From Leuctra nigra (taxonomy: Eukaryota; Arthropoda; Insecta; Plecoptera; Leuctridae), in the NCBI GenBank assembly GCA_934045905.1, contig OW203765.1, positions 26,563,151 to 26,627,150 on the forward strand: a DNA stretch of 64,000 nucleotides, written 5' to 3'. The position numbers and the translations under genes were made by a program. The notes beneath the pieces were generated by a model. It searched no databases, was not told the origin of the DNA, and was given only the letters and a program-made list of their open reading frames with translations. Every line of letters starts with the position of its first letter. Within the stretch, counting starts at the first letter, position 1. Shown piece by piece: positions 11,468 to 22,100 of the stretch.

Positions 11468-11764
11468 GGTTGGAGTCTGCAAGCCCGTGGCATGATATGC
11501 GCTCCTAACTCTGACGAATGCACATGGCCGCCCAAGGACTACAAACTCTACCCCAACATGGGCTACTACAAATTCCACAACTACAGAACAGACTGGATGA
11601 CAGCCAAGGAAATGTGCGAGAGGGAAGGATCTCATCTCACTATAATCAACTCTGAGAAGGAATCTCTTATAATGCGAGATCTCTATGCTAATTGTCCTAG
11701 CCCTACCAATATGGATGGATCGGTGCAAGGGAAGAAGAGTATAGACAATATGTCACTATATTTG

Positions 11765-12866
11765 GTACGTCACAATCTAGATGTATAGAATTTTATGAAA
11801 CGAAACCTTCTTTGAATTGTTCGGTAACTGCCCGGTTTTGGATAGTTATAGTGTTAAAATTCGTCGACTGAGAGAAAATCAATTTGTTGACAGCTGTCCA
11901 TAAACATGGTTGACTATAAAATCCAGCTTACTAATCAATAATAAATTACAATTACATTTAAATTAATTAAAATTACTAACTATTTGTATACAATGTGAAT
12001 AAATTAATAAATGCAAATCTCACAAATCTGGATAAAGGATACGTAAGCTACAGTATTATTAAGATGATTGTGAAGAATAGAAATGGAACATTTAATTAAT
12101 AATGACAACTGTCAGGCTTTGTTAACAAACATCTTAAGTAACTATTACGTGTGAAGCTGACATCAACAGAGGATAACAGAGAATTTACTGAATCTAGCTG
12201 TCGTCTGGTGCCTGGGAAAATCTGAAATTTCTCAATTATGCTATCAATTCAAATAAAGTCTCCCAACAACTCTGGTATTTCCACATCTTTTCCGCTCATA
12301 TTTCATGATATTGGGAATTATAGGAGAAAAAAATAGATTTTATGATTAGTATTTCTCGGAGAACATAAATATTTCATAATCCACAGCCACAGGTCCCGGT
12401 TATTGATAATTTTGCTATATTCTCATTATTAATTTAATTTGGTAAAACTAAATGTTTTTAGGTACTTTCTTATGTTCTACTTCAAACATTTGCAATATAG
12501 GAAAAAAAATACAAAATAATTATTGTATTTATTCTGAATGTAAGCGTAAGCTCCATCGACAACCGGGCTTTTTTACCGTATAGACATACATGTATTAATA
12601 ATAAATTAAATAGTGTTGTGGGATAAAATCACTCAGCAAAGAGAACCGCCTCACAAAATCGTCCTCAATTTGAGCAATCACAAAGTCATTTCTTGTAAGG
12701 TAACTTCTTTTCAGTGCTGAATTTGTTTTGTTTTTATTGAGTATGCTCCATTAATTTTTTTGATAACACTTTTGGCAAAGGAATATTCAAATATTCTACG
12801 AATATTAGCATTCTAAGATTTGTTTTCTGGACATATTGAATGCAATAATGTGTATTGATGTATTAG
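11765..12866 (+). other. Intron 3 of lectin A
   Basis: Non-coding. 12180-12600 resembles, inverted, 37540-37860 in lectin C (shared phrases such as CCACATCTTTTCCGC), so the intron descends from the same ancestral gene. Confidence 0.5.
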
Positions 12867-13848
12867 ACGGCCCTCTACTTGACACGGGATTCACACGGTG
12901 GGCACCTTATGAGCCCAACAAACCCGGGACATCGGCTCTAGCAGTTAACTTCGTTGATGGAGGTCTCGACGACGCACCGAGAGTACACCCAAGACCATTC
13001 GTCTGCGAAATTGAACTGAGGTATTGCTAACTTATAGTAAAGTTTTAGACCAATGAATGGGACAATGGGGAGGAAACGAATGATAGAGGTTTGGCGAATT
13101 TTTAGGTAGGTACATTCTTGTCTTGTGATCCATAATAATAGTAATTACTTTTGAACCATTCAAATAAAATAGAAATACCTGTATAATTTGCATAGCTTTC
13201 TTTAGTCGACCTGAAAATAAGTAGGGACACTCGGCACAACAAAAATTGATCGGTGAGCTAATTTGAATGACTGCTGGTCATGTTCCAAACCAATCAAAGT
13301 ATATTATTATCATTGAAATGTGAGGTCACCTACTATTGTGAGACAATGAGATCGCTTGGACTGACTTCTGATGATGCGATCTTACATTTATCAACCTATC
13401 AGATTTATTGAACGATCAATTTTAGTTGTGATAAGTGAACATTAACTTATAATCCAGTTTTTGTGCCCAAATTCGACTCTTCATTCTTTCACTCTTGAGC
13501 TGAGTTTGTGCTCAAATCCTATTTCTAAGATGGTGGTCTTATTGACAATAAATAGTTACGTATACTAATATCACAGCTATAATCATTTGAATCATTGATC
13601 TACGTTTGAATGGTTAAATAAACAGTTGTAGAAAACAAACTTTGTTTTGGTTTGTTTGCAGTCAAGTTGAGATGCGCAGGCAATGGCTGTGCGAGGCTGC
13701 ACATCAATAGACCTGCGGCGTCGTTGACAATCTTGGATGACAAAAACACTCCTGGAAATATTCAATCGAAATCTAATTTTAAGGACTAGAAATTATGCAC
13801 AATAACATGCACAATGTACATTTTAATTACTCTGGCAAATAATCTAGT

Positions 13849-15287
13849 GGAGCGGTCGCTCCACGCCAGCCAAGTCGTACGGCGCGCACACTCTCATATA
13901 AAGGCTGGAGCAAACCCACTTTTACTGTAAGCATCAAAGTGGCATTTTCGGCCTACTGGATCATAAAATTGGGAAATCTCACATTGTTGCGAAATATCTT
14001 AATTTCGAGCTATGGCCCACCCCACCACATATACCAAATTTGGGAACAATAGGTTACGCCCTTTGCGAGCTATAGGGCAGTGAAAACAGTGTTTTAGGGC
14101 GGTTTTCATAATAATAATCTCAGTAGTAGTAGGGTGGAGCTAATATCTGGTAAACAGGCCACAGCCTAAACGGCTGAACCGATTGATTTCAAATTTTTAC
14201 CACGTGTGCACTTTTGGCGTCTGATTTGCCCTCGCCCCTTTGACTTTTTCTGTGCCGCCATTTTGAAACCGGAAGTGACGTCATATCTCCTCAACGGCTG
14301 GACCGATTAGAACGAAATTTACGCCAAACGATTCAGACGGTCAACTTTATAGGTTATCATTAACAAAAGACTAAAAATTATGTTAACGAAACCGGAAATG
14401 ACGTCATAAAATTTGAAATACTTCGATTAGTATTTCGGCAACAAAGGTTTATCCGATTATTTTGATATTTATGTATCGTACGTACTTCTGATATCTCATT
14501 TGACTTGTTATAAAACCAACTGGAAGCCGCCATTTTGAAACCGGAAGTGACATCATATATCAAAAACGGCTAAACAGATTTGAACGAAACCAGCGCTAAA
14601 CGATTTAGACGGTTACCTTTATGTCATATCATCAGTTATATTTGCAGTTTCCTATACCAAAACCGGAAATGACGTCACACATTTTAAAATACTCACAAAT
14701 TTACATTTTGATACAATAAATACTATTTGAGACAGCTTATAATAAGATGTAATCATGTTTAAATTAAAATTCAAAGAGTCAGAGATTTCAGCCGCCTTTT
14801 TGAAACCGGAAGTATCGTCGTATCTCGAAAACTGGTAGACTGATCGGTACGAATTTAGCGCTCAACGATTCGGAAGGACATCTCTATTCTCTATGGAATA
14901 GGAACAGTCAAACTAGAATTTTCCTGTTTATGAGCCCGGAAATGACGTCATTCAAAATTAAAAAAATTAAAATCCCCATTCTATACAATGTATACATATT
15001 CAGAAAGCTTAAAATTATACACATTAATTGTAGATATAAATTCTATGTAGCAGTGCATTAAGTTCAGCAGCCATGTTGACAACCGAAGTGTTGCCATATC
15101 TCGGAACTGGGTTGACCGATTGGAATGATACCTTTGCTATTCTTCATAAAAGACCATTTAAGCAAATATATAGCAGATTTTTTATTAGTAGTAACCAAAT
15201 TGTAAATGGTGATTTTTTTTACAGGACTTAAAAATTGTTTATTCGATTTGTGTCACAAATTTTAAGAATAAACTAAAAAAAGGAGTG
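13849..15287. repeat. Dispersed repeat R, left part, interrupted by the Polinton-class element
   Basis: Begins TCTAGTGGAGCGGTCGCTCC and matches 36210-37133 with many small differences. It contains several internal units of GCCGCCATTTTGAAACCGG + AAGTGACGTCATATCTC (near 14260, 14527, 14790; degenerate at 15068). It breaks at 15287 and resumes at 29426, so it is the target into which the 14.1-kb element integrated. Confidence 0.8.
15282..15287. repeat. Target site duplication, left
   Basis: GGAGTG, identical to 29420-29425. Six base pairs is the size typical of Maverick/Polinton integrases. Confidence 0.92.
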
Positions 15288-15538
15288 AGTAGATAGCATT
15301 TGACAGTACTGGCTCAGGATGTGGAAGGATGTGGAAAATCTAGGCTTAGAGCCTGACGTCACGCCGATCAGTGGCTTATGAGTCATAGTAGTCGTATAGT
15401 GTCAACATGATGACTCATCGTTTGTACATTGAACCCGGTAGCTCATAGTTCTATGAAAATGTTATGAGTCACTCGTATGACGTCATCACCTAATTTCAAC
15501 ATGATGACTCATCGTTTGAACATTGAACTCTACATCTT
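15288..15538. repeat. Left terminal inverted repeat with bZIP-type sites
   Basis: About 250 bp, inverted relative to 29088-29419. Contains six exact TGACGTCA, TGACTCA or TGAGTCA motifs (starting at 15354, 15379, 15411, 15465, 15478, 15505). The right TIR has one more ~85-bp unit than this one. Confidence 0.88.
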
Positions 15539-16326
15539 ATAGTTTAATGGAAATGAAATCGCTTCATCATCAATTTTAGCACCTGGTTTGAGGCTAGTGC
15601 ATCTGAAAGCGAGTACCTAGTGCGAGACTAATCTCAGGTTTTTGACCTCTTAATACAATATTAATTAGTGTTGATTGCTAAATCAATCATTCTCTTCTCA
15701 TCAATTGACCAGTGCGGATCATCTTCACATTGCGTCAGAAGAATCGAAGTGTGTGTAAAGTGAATTTTCAAGCGACGTGTTTTATTCGAGTATCATTCAG
15801 TATTTGTTTAATTATAATTATCATACCAAAAATTTTATATCTTCAAGTGCGTGTTAATATTACAAAGATTTGAGGTAAGTTTTTTCACTTTCAAATAAAA
15901 TAGGTATTTAAGTATAACAAATATTATTTACCTAATGTGTAGAATTTAATGTTACATTTATTTTTTACAGGCTACATAAAGCTGATTTCCTATCAATCTG
16001 TGTCATTTTTGGAGGGAGAGAACCGCATCGTTCACAAATTCTGGTGAGTTCTTCTTAATTTAATATTAAAAGAAGAAAAATGATGTCTTGAAATTATTTC
16101 TACAATAGGTAAACTAATTATATATATTTTTTTTTTAATTTACAGTTACTGGATTGCTACGATATATTTTCATCTTCTGTCTTCATAGGAAAAAACCAGC
16201 AGTTTAATCAAGGTAGGTACGTTTAAATAATAATTTTAAAGATAAAGTTGGATAACACTTAGGCTGTACTGTTTTATATTAGAAAATACATTTTTACTAT
16301 TATTTGTATTTTATCTTTATAGAAAG
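15539..16326 (+). promoter_or_regulatory. 5' leader of the polymerase gene with three short introns
   Basis: Between the TIR and the PolB ATG there are three canonical intron candidates: 15875-15970 (GTAAGT...TTTTACAG), 16044-16145 (GTGAGT...TTTACAG) and 16213-16322 (GTAGGT...TTTATAG). The exons between them are short, and the last splice leaves AAAG before the ATG at 16327. Nuclear, Pol II-type transcription is implied. Confidence 0.65.
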
Positions 16327-19300
16327 ATGGAGAACTTCAAGTGTGAGGAGTGCAATGTCAGCTTCAAGCGTAAGGACAGTCTAAAGCGACATGCCAGGGT
16401 GCATAGTAAGAGGGAGAATCAAACGTTCCCCTATCCGATTTGTAGTGTTACGTTTACTTTAAACTCAAATTTAAAACGTCACAAATTGGATATGCATCCT
16501 ACTCCTCCATCTGCTGGCGAATCTTCATCTAAGCATCTTCACACGTGTCATCTCTGCAACAAATCGTTTAGCCGGAAAGACAACCTGAATGTACATATCA
16601 AATATCATAAACCTCCGCGTGCTTCAAACGCTGAGGTTGGACATGTCGACGACTCAGCTAGTGATCTAATACCATCAACTCCTGGACCGTCATCAGCATC
16701 GCTGCCTGCAGAAGAACCTGACCAGTACACGTGTGAAGTGAGTAGTGCTTTCCGAGGTAAAGCAAAAATCTATACGTATAAAGGAGGTGAAGACAGTAAC
16801 GAAGTTGAACATGATTCTTTAGACGTTTTAAAATTTGTTTCGGACAGAATGGACACGGTGAGAGTGAAATTAGCGAGTGATCTGGACATGTTTAAAGGTG
16901 TAAAATGGTACTTAAGTTTAGTTGTTCAATTTAAAAAGAATGTGGGTGAAGATGAGGTCGTCACAAAAGCATGCTTTAGAAGTAAGAATAGTGTTTTAAT
17001 TAATAATATGGATGAGTTTGACGAACAATTCAACGTAGCTTTCTCATCAATGGCTAAAGCATGCCAGAATTTCCAACGTGAAGGGAGCGGTTGGATCGTA
17101 GATAGAGTTTTACAATTAGAATTAAAATCAGTAAAATATGCTCCATTAGCTGCCAGTAGTTATATGCTCCTACCCCCTAAATTATATTATACAAAATCAA
17201 TCATAAATGTAAAAAACGACGACCAAAAGTGTTTCCTGTGGAGTATTTTGGCTCATCTTCACCCTCAGGCATGTAATGCAGAACGTGTAAATAATTATGG
17301 TAATTTTGAATCAAGTGTAAATATGAGTGGAATAGAATACCCTGTAAAAATTAGTAGCATAGATAGATTTGAGAAACAAAACGAGTCCATTTCCGTAAAT
17401 GTCTATGGTGTAATGCCAGATAAATTCGGTAATTATAAAATAGTGTACCCTCTTAGAATTACTAAAGAAAATAGAGTTAGTCATATTAATTTGTTATTCA
17501 TGTCCGATGAGGAAAATAGTCACTACTTCCTCATCAAGGACCTCAGTCGCCTTCTTAGTACACTGACCAAACACGATGGTAGAGCATTTTATTGTCATCG
17601 TTGCCTGCATAGATTTTCCACAGAGGAAAGACGTAAAGCGCATCACACCCTCTGCGACTCACACGACCCTCAAAGAATTGTTATGCCTCAGGAGGGTAAA
17701 AATTCCATGACTTATATTGAAAGAGGCTATTCATTTAAAGCACCTTTCACTATATATGCGGATTTTGAGTGTTTTGTGAGGAAGTTGAATGGTTGTGAAC
17801 CTGATGATGCACGATCACATACGCATAAGACTACCTTACATGATCCTTCGGGATATGCTTTCGTTGTGATTGATGCGGAGGGAAAAGCGTTCGAGCCACC
17901 TCGTGTGTACAGTGGTGATAATGTTGTGGATCATTTTCTTAATTCACTTCTGGTCATGCAGGAGAAATTATTGAAAATAATGTTCAAAATTATCCCTCTT
18001 AAGATGACAGATGAAGACGAGATTTCCTTTGCACAGGCCACCATGTGTAGCATTTGTGAAAAGCCTCTGGACGATCTAGATCGTGTTCGTGACCATGACC
18101 ACATAACTGGCAAATTTAGGGGTGCAGCACATAATGAATGTAATATTAATGCACCTCAAGCCGAGCATATTCCAGTAATATTTCATAATCTTCGAAATTA
18201 CGATTCACACCTCATTATGCAAGGCATTGGCAAAATTGAGAATCAGAAAATCATTGTAATCCCCAACAATACAGAGAAGTATGTGTCATTCTCATTGGGG
18301 CAGTTAAGATTCATTGACTCTTTTCAATTCATGAGCACTTCTCTAGATTCACTAGTCAAAAATCTTGTCAACTATGGTTCTGACAGATTCAAAATTTTAA
18401 AATCATTCTTCAGTGAAGACCTTCTCCCTCTACTCTTGAGGAAAGGTGTATTCCCATACAGTTATGTTGATTCAGAAGAAAAGCTGATGGAAGGTTGCCT
18501 ACCCCCTAAATCTGCCTTCAAGAATGATCTCACTGAAGAGGACATCAGTGATGATGATTACAAACACGCCCAAAATGTTTGGAGGAATTTTGAAATTAAA
18601 CACATGGGAGATTATCAAGATCTCTATGTTTTGACTGACGTACTGCTACTAGCGGATGTGTTTGAAAACTTTCGAACACTTTGCCTCGCAAACTACAAAC
18701 TTGATCCTTGCCACACATACACTGCTCCGGGTCTGGCATGGGAGGCTTGCCTCCGCATGACCAAAGTAGAGTTAGAGTTATTTACAGACCCTGATATGTA
18801 TTTGTTCATGGAGGAGGGTGTAAGGGGCGGTGTGGCAACGATCACGACGCGATTTTCGGAAGCAAATAATAAATATATGGACGATTTCGATGCCGAGAAA
18901 CCTTCGAAATATATCATTTATTGGGATGTTAATAATTTGTACGGTGTTGCAATGTCAGATTTCCTCCCCATTCGTGATTTCAAGTGGATGAGTCCAGCAG
19001 AAATCAGGAAAACTGACTTTACAACTGTTGCAGATGACTCTGATAAAGGATATATTTTGGAGGTTGATCTCAAATATCCAAAAGAATTACATGATAAACA
19101 CAACGACTACCCTTTGGCACCCCAGCGAAAATGTGTCTCTGAGAGTGAACTCTCGCCTTATGCCAAGCAACTCTCAGACGACCTGAAACTTGGTAATTCT
19201 AAAATCAAAAAGCTGATTCCAAATTTGGAAAACAAAGAAAAGTATATTGTACACTACAAGAACTTGAAGCAATACACTTCTTTGGGCTTGAAATTGACAA

Positions 19301-20163
19301 AAATTCACCGCGTTCTAGAATTTACACAAACGCAATGGTTGAAACAATATATTGATTTCAATACAGCGCAACGTGTGAAGGCACAGAATGATTTTGAAAA
19401 AGACTTTTTTAAATTAATGAACAACGCTGTTTTTGGTAAAACAATGGAAAATTTCAGAAATCGGGTAAACGTTACGTTAATCAATGATGAAAAACAAATG
19501 TTAAAATATGTGGCAAACCCTGCATTCGAAAGATTTGAAATATTCTCCAACAATCTAGTTGCAGTACAGTGTAAGAAAATCTGTCTGAAACTAAGTAAAA
19601 CCATCATGTATGATTTTCACTCTAATTATGTAAAAACTAAATACAATCAAAATTCAAAATTATTATTCACAGACACAGACTCACTGTGTTATGAGATCCA
19701 GACTGATGATCTGTATCAAGACATGGCCAATGACATTTCGCTATTTGATACTTCCAATTTGCCGAAAGATCATTTCCTTTTTTCCAATACTAATAAAAAG
19801 GTGTTGGGAAAAATGAAAGATGAGTCGGACGGTAGAATTGTGAAGGAATTTGTGGGTTTAAGGGCAAAAATGTACAGTCTCTTGGAGTTGGACGGTAGAA
19901 ACAAAAAGGTTGGCAAAGGTATAACTAGAGCCACAATGAAAAAATATGTTACTCATCAGAAGTATAGAGACGCCTTATTCGAAAAATGTGTACAAAGTGA
20001 GAAAATGATGTCTATCCGTAGCTTCAAACATGAAATATTTACTGTTAGTCAGAGGAAGAGTACACTATCACCGTTCGACGACAAGAGATACATTCTACAT
20101 GATGGTTTCAACACCCTAGCATACGGTCATTTTAGAATAGGCACGGAAATGGACGTAGATTAG
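16327..20163 (+). CDS. polB: Protein-primed family B DNA polymerase with N-terminal C2H2 zinc fingers
   Basis: A 1278-aa protein. Residues 4-26 and ~74-96 are complete C2H2 fingers (CEECNVSFKRKDSLKRHARVH type). A middle one at ~35-57 lacks its first Cys. An unassigned domain fills ~130-400, with another Cys/His knuckle near 425-450. The proofreading exonuclease shows YADFECF (Exo I), NLRNYDSHL (Exo II) and YQDLYVLTD (Exo III). The polymerase shows WDVNNLYG (motif A), KLMNNAVFGK (motif B) and FTDTDSLCYE (motif C, both catalytic Asp present). All expected catalytic residues are there and the frame is open to a TAG at 20161. It would replicate the element from a terminal protein primer; I do not see which protein is the primer. 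AATAAAA follows near 20221. Confidence 0.95.
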   Translation: MENFKCEECNVSFKRKDSLKRHARVHSKRENQTFPYPICSVTFTLNSNLKRHKLDMHPTPPSAGESSSKHLHTCHLCNKSFSRKDNLNVHIKYHKPPRASNAEVGHVDDSASDLIPSTPGPSSASLPAEEPDQYTCEVSSAFRGKAKIYTYKGGEDSNEVEHDSLDVLKFVSDRMDTVRVKLASDLDMFKGVKWYLSLVVQFKKNVGEDEVVTKACFRSKNSVLINNMDEFDEQFNVAFSSMAKACQNFQREGSGWIVDRVLQLELKSVKYAPLAASSYMLLPPKLYYTKSIINVKNDDQKCFLWSILAHLHPQACNAERVNNYGNFESSVNMSGIEYPVKISSIDRFEKQNESISVNVYGVMPDKFGNYKIVYPLRITKENRVSHINLLFMSDEENSHYFLIKDLSRLLSTLTKHDGRAFYCHRCLHRFSTEERRKAHHTLCDSHDPQRIVMPQEGKNSMTYIERGYSFKAPFTIYADFECFVRKLNGCEPDDARSHTHKTTLHDPSGYAFVVIDAEGKAFEPPRVYSGDNVVDHFLNSLLVMQEKLLKIMFKIIPLKMTDEDEISFAQATMCSICEKPLDDLDRVRDHDHITGKFRGAAHNECNINAPQAEHIPVIFHNLRNYDSHLIMQGIGKIENQKIIVIPNNTEKYVSFSLGQLRFIDSFQFMSTSLDSLVKNLVNYGSDRFKILKSFFSEDLLPLLLRKGVFPYSYVDSEEKLMEGCLPPKSAFKNDLTEEDISDDDYKHAQNVWRNFEIKHMGDYQDLYVLTDVLLLADVFENFRTLCLANYKLDPCHTYTAPGLAWEACLRMTKVELELFTDPDMYLFMEEGVRGGVATITTRFSEANNKYMDDFDAEKPSKYIIYWDVNNLYGVAMSDFLPIRDFKWMSPAEIRKTDFTTVADDSDKGYILEVDLKYPKELHDKHNDYPLAPQRKCVSESELSPYAKQLSDDLKLGNSKIKKLIPNLENKEKYIVHYKNLKQYTSLGLKLTKIHRVLEFTQTQWLKQYIDFNTAQRVKAQNDFEKDFFKLMNNAVFGKTMENFRNRVNVTLINDEKQMLKYVANPAFERFEIFSNNLVAVQCKKICLKLSKTIMYDFHSNYVKTKYNQNSKLLFTDTDSLCYEIQTDDLYQDMANDISLFDTSNLPKDHFLFSNTNKKVLGKMKDESDGRIVKEFVGLRAKMYSLLELDGRNKKVGKGITRATMKKYVTHQKYRDALFEKCVQSEKMMSIRSFKHEIFTVSQRKSTLSPFDDKRYILHDGFNTLAYGHFRIGTEMDVD

Positions 20164-20386
20164 GGTATTTAAGAATTAGTAATAATCATATAAACATCAC
20201 ATCAATGTCAATGTACCTGTAATAAAACATGACATATGTTTGAAAATACATGTTTTATTCTAAAATTATGTTTTTGATGAATAATTGTTCCCTTCTTCAC
20301 TCTCAATCCTCATTCCTTGACAATTTATGATTTTCAAAAAATGTTATAAATTTATCAACAAATATATTTTAATTTCATTCATCAAA
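20164..20386 (+). other. Intergenic gap polB-ATPase
   Basis: AT-rich spacer with AATAAAA for the upstream gene. An in-frame upstream ATG at 20327 would add a 20-residue Lys/Ile-rich extension to the ATPase, which I think is not used. Confidence 0.5.
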
Positions 20387-21022
20387 ATGGATCCAACCTG
20401 GAAGGTTCCTTTTACAGCTTTGATTGCGGGGCCTACATCATGTGGCAAGTCTTATTTTATACGTCGTTTTTTAACAAATTTGGATTCTATGGTAGATGAA
20501 CCTATAAAAAATATTATTTGGTGTTTTGCCGAGTGGCAGAGTTTATACGAATCTATTCAAGATCCACGAGTAAAGTTCCACGAGGGAATTATTAATCCTG
20601 CCGACTTGTCTGCATCTTCCGGCGCTCAAATTTTGTTTATCGATGATCTAATGCGAGAAGCAGATGATAGAGTTGTGGACTTGTTTACCAAAATCTCACA
20701 TCATCGTAAAGTGAGTGTATTTCTCATTTCTTAAAATATTTTTAATCAAGGTAAGGGACGACGTGATATCTCTTTGAATGCCCACTATATTATTCTTTTT
20801 AAAAATCCTCGTGATAAGTCTCAAATTTTACATCTCGCAAGGCAGGTATGTCCAAGAAACATGAAACATGTGCAAGAATCTTTCGAAGATGCAACGAGTC
20901 AACCTCACGGCTATATTCTATTTGATTTTACACAGACTTGCCCCGAGAATATGAGATTGCGCACTCATATTTTCCCTGATGATGAGGCCTGTATTGTATA
21001 CACACCAAAATCTACTAAATGA
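20387..21022 (+). pseudogene. FtsK/HerA-type genome-packaging ATPase, interrupted by one in-frame stop
   Basis: Start chosen at MDPTWKVPFT. The Walker A motif GPTSCGKS lies at ~15-22 and a Walker B-like stretch ILFIDDL at ~87-93. The frame meets TAA at 20732-20734 (codon 116). The same frame then continues open for 95 more codons with a family-typical C-terminal part (SLNAHYIILFKNPRDKSQ) and stops at 21020-21022. The break is thus a single nonsense codon, not a frameshift or insertion. In related elements this protein (~210 aa) pumps the genome into the capsid. As it stands the product is cut just after Walker B, so it is probably nonfunctional unless the codon is read through. Confidence 0.88.
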
Positions 21023-21056
21023 CACTACGTTGACATAAAAGCTTCATTTCGTCACG

Positions 21057-21398
21057 ATGACTGACTCAACGAGGAGGTATAGTGAACTCCTCAAGGCACT
21101 GAGTAAAGCAACTCCTGCTATGCGCAAGAGTATATTAAAATCAGCAGATAAAGGTTTGACTCAATCGATTTGTGCTTGTGTATTAAATACATTAAAAGGT
21201 CGTGTTCTCTTGAAACCCTCTCAGAAGAATAAACTTCGTCGTCATAAGAAGTTCTTACGAAAAATTGCACGCAAGGGTGATAGCTGGAAAACTAAGAAAA
21301 AAATTTTGGTTCAGTCTGGTGGTGCGTTTCTCCCACTTTTGATTGCTCCGCTTATTAGTGGACTTTTGGGAAGTATTTTTAACTCATCAGCATCATAA
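21057..21398 (+). CDS. Small basic protein with hydrophobic C-terminus, conserved Polinton/adintovirus type
   Basis: 113 aa. Residues 1-85 are Lys/Arg-rich and helical (LLKALSKATPAMRKSILKSA, then KNKLRRHKKFLRKIARKG). Residues ~88-108 are a hydrophobic segment after VQSGGAF (LPLLIAPLISGLLGSIF), as in a membrane-active peptide. It starts 35 bp after the ATPase stop. Proteins of this shape next to the ATPase are usual in these elements and are thought to be virion components. The exact role is not known to me; a membrane-penetration role is inference. Confidence 0.75.
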   Translation: MTDSTRRYSELLKALSKATPAMRKSILKSADKGLTQSICACVLNTLKGRVLLKPSQKNKLRRHKKFLRKIARKGDSWKTKKKILVQSGGAFLPLLIAPLISGLLGSIFNSSAS

Positions 21399-21403
21399 TC
21401 ATT

Positions 21404-22100
21404 ATGGATAATACTAAAAAGATGATTCTTGTAAACCCAACCGCAAATACATCCTCTCAATGATACATTATCATCTCTTGATAGAGATAAACATCAAATA
21501 CTTCACGCTAGCAAAATTTCCGATGACGAAAAATGGCGTAAATATTATGAAGTTCTACAATGGTATTTATATTTTGTAAATGAAGCCCGTCAACCTATTT
21601 CTATGGAGATACGTCCTGAAAAAGTTGAAACTCACCCTGGAATCCCTGTGAAGAAGATGGTGGAAGAGGATGAAGATGATGCAGTTTTTGAAGAACCCAT
21701 GAGAACACAAGTGTTACAGGCTGTTCCCGGCACTTTTAAAAGAAAAGCTGGACTTATTTTCGATAAGCTGGCATCATCTGATGCTATTTCATGGGATGAT
21801 TCAGGACTTGTCAGTGTGAACGGTGTGAAAATTTTCGGTTCCACAATCACAGATTTGATATCTGATCTTGTTCGCAATCGTCGAGGAGAAACAGAACCGA
21901 TTGGTTGGAACATGTTTGCCAAAATTCTCACCGACATAAATCTACCACTCACACTTATAGGGAACATTCGAAGAAGAGAAGACATTCTTCAGCGATACCG
22001 TCAACTGAACAGACCTCTGCCATCACCTTCGGAGAAGCCATCAAAACGAACAAGAGGAGCAACTTCTATGGGAGATTGGGATGAATTTGTGTTTAAATGA
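21404..22100 (+). pseudogene. Conserved Polinton protein of unknown function, N-terminal frameshift
   Basis: An ATG at 21404 directly after the previous gene starts a frame that stops after 20 codons (TGA near 21461). The next frame is open from about 21441 to 22100, with a helical stretch (SSLDRDKHQILHASKISDDE) well before the first internal ATG at 21603. A frameshift near 21435-21441 is therefore likely, and the 165-aa ORF from 21603 is only its C-terminal part. That part contains VSVNGVKIFGSTITDLISDL and NLPLTLIGN, then a basic Pro/Ser tail (PSEKPSKRTRG). It overlaps the integrase start by ATGA. Probably a structural or morphogenesis protein; no function is assigned. Confidence 0.7.

Larger units (their letters stand above)
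5439..13710 (+). pseudogene. C-type lectin (CTLD) gene A, secreted, frameshifted by a 4-bp deletion
   Basis: Five exons with GT-AG borders: 5439-5496 (signal peptide MGTLGVKYILLAVLMVLARG), 5575-5618, 11468-11764, 12867-13020 and 13662-13710 (ending SQVEMRRQWLCEAAHQ and TAG). Exon lengths are 58, 44, 297, 154 and 49; the intact paralogue at 34628-38847 has 58, 44, 301, 154 and 49. The 4 missing bases lie after CCTAGCCCT near 11704 and shift the frame, so the sum (602) is not divisible by three. The exon 3 start has DECTWPP and WMTAKEMCEREGSHLTIINS; exon 4 has the C-terminal CTLD half (WAPYEPNKPG, FVCEIEL). This resembles insect hemolymph LPS-binding proteins (pattern recognition). Intron 2 (5.8 kb) contains a large transposon. 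It is probably inactivated, unless an alternative isoform is used. Confidence 0.8.

Noticed and set aside
13662..13790. Frame KLRCAGNGCARLH in the lectin terminal exon, first taken for a Cys-rich peptide
   Set aside because: Splice phase from exon 4 requires the SQVEMRRQWL frame, and all copies stop at the same TAG in that frame.
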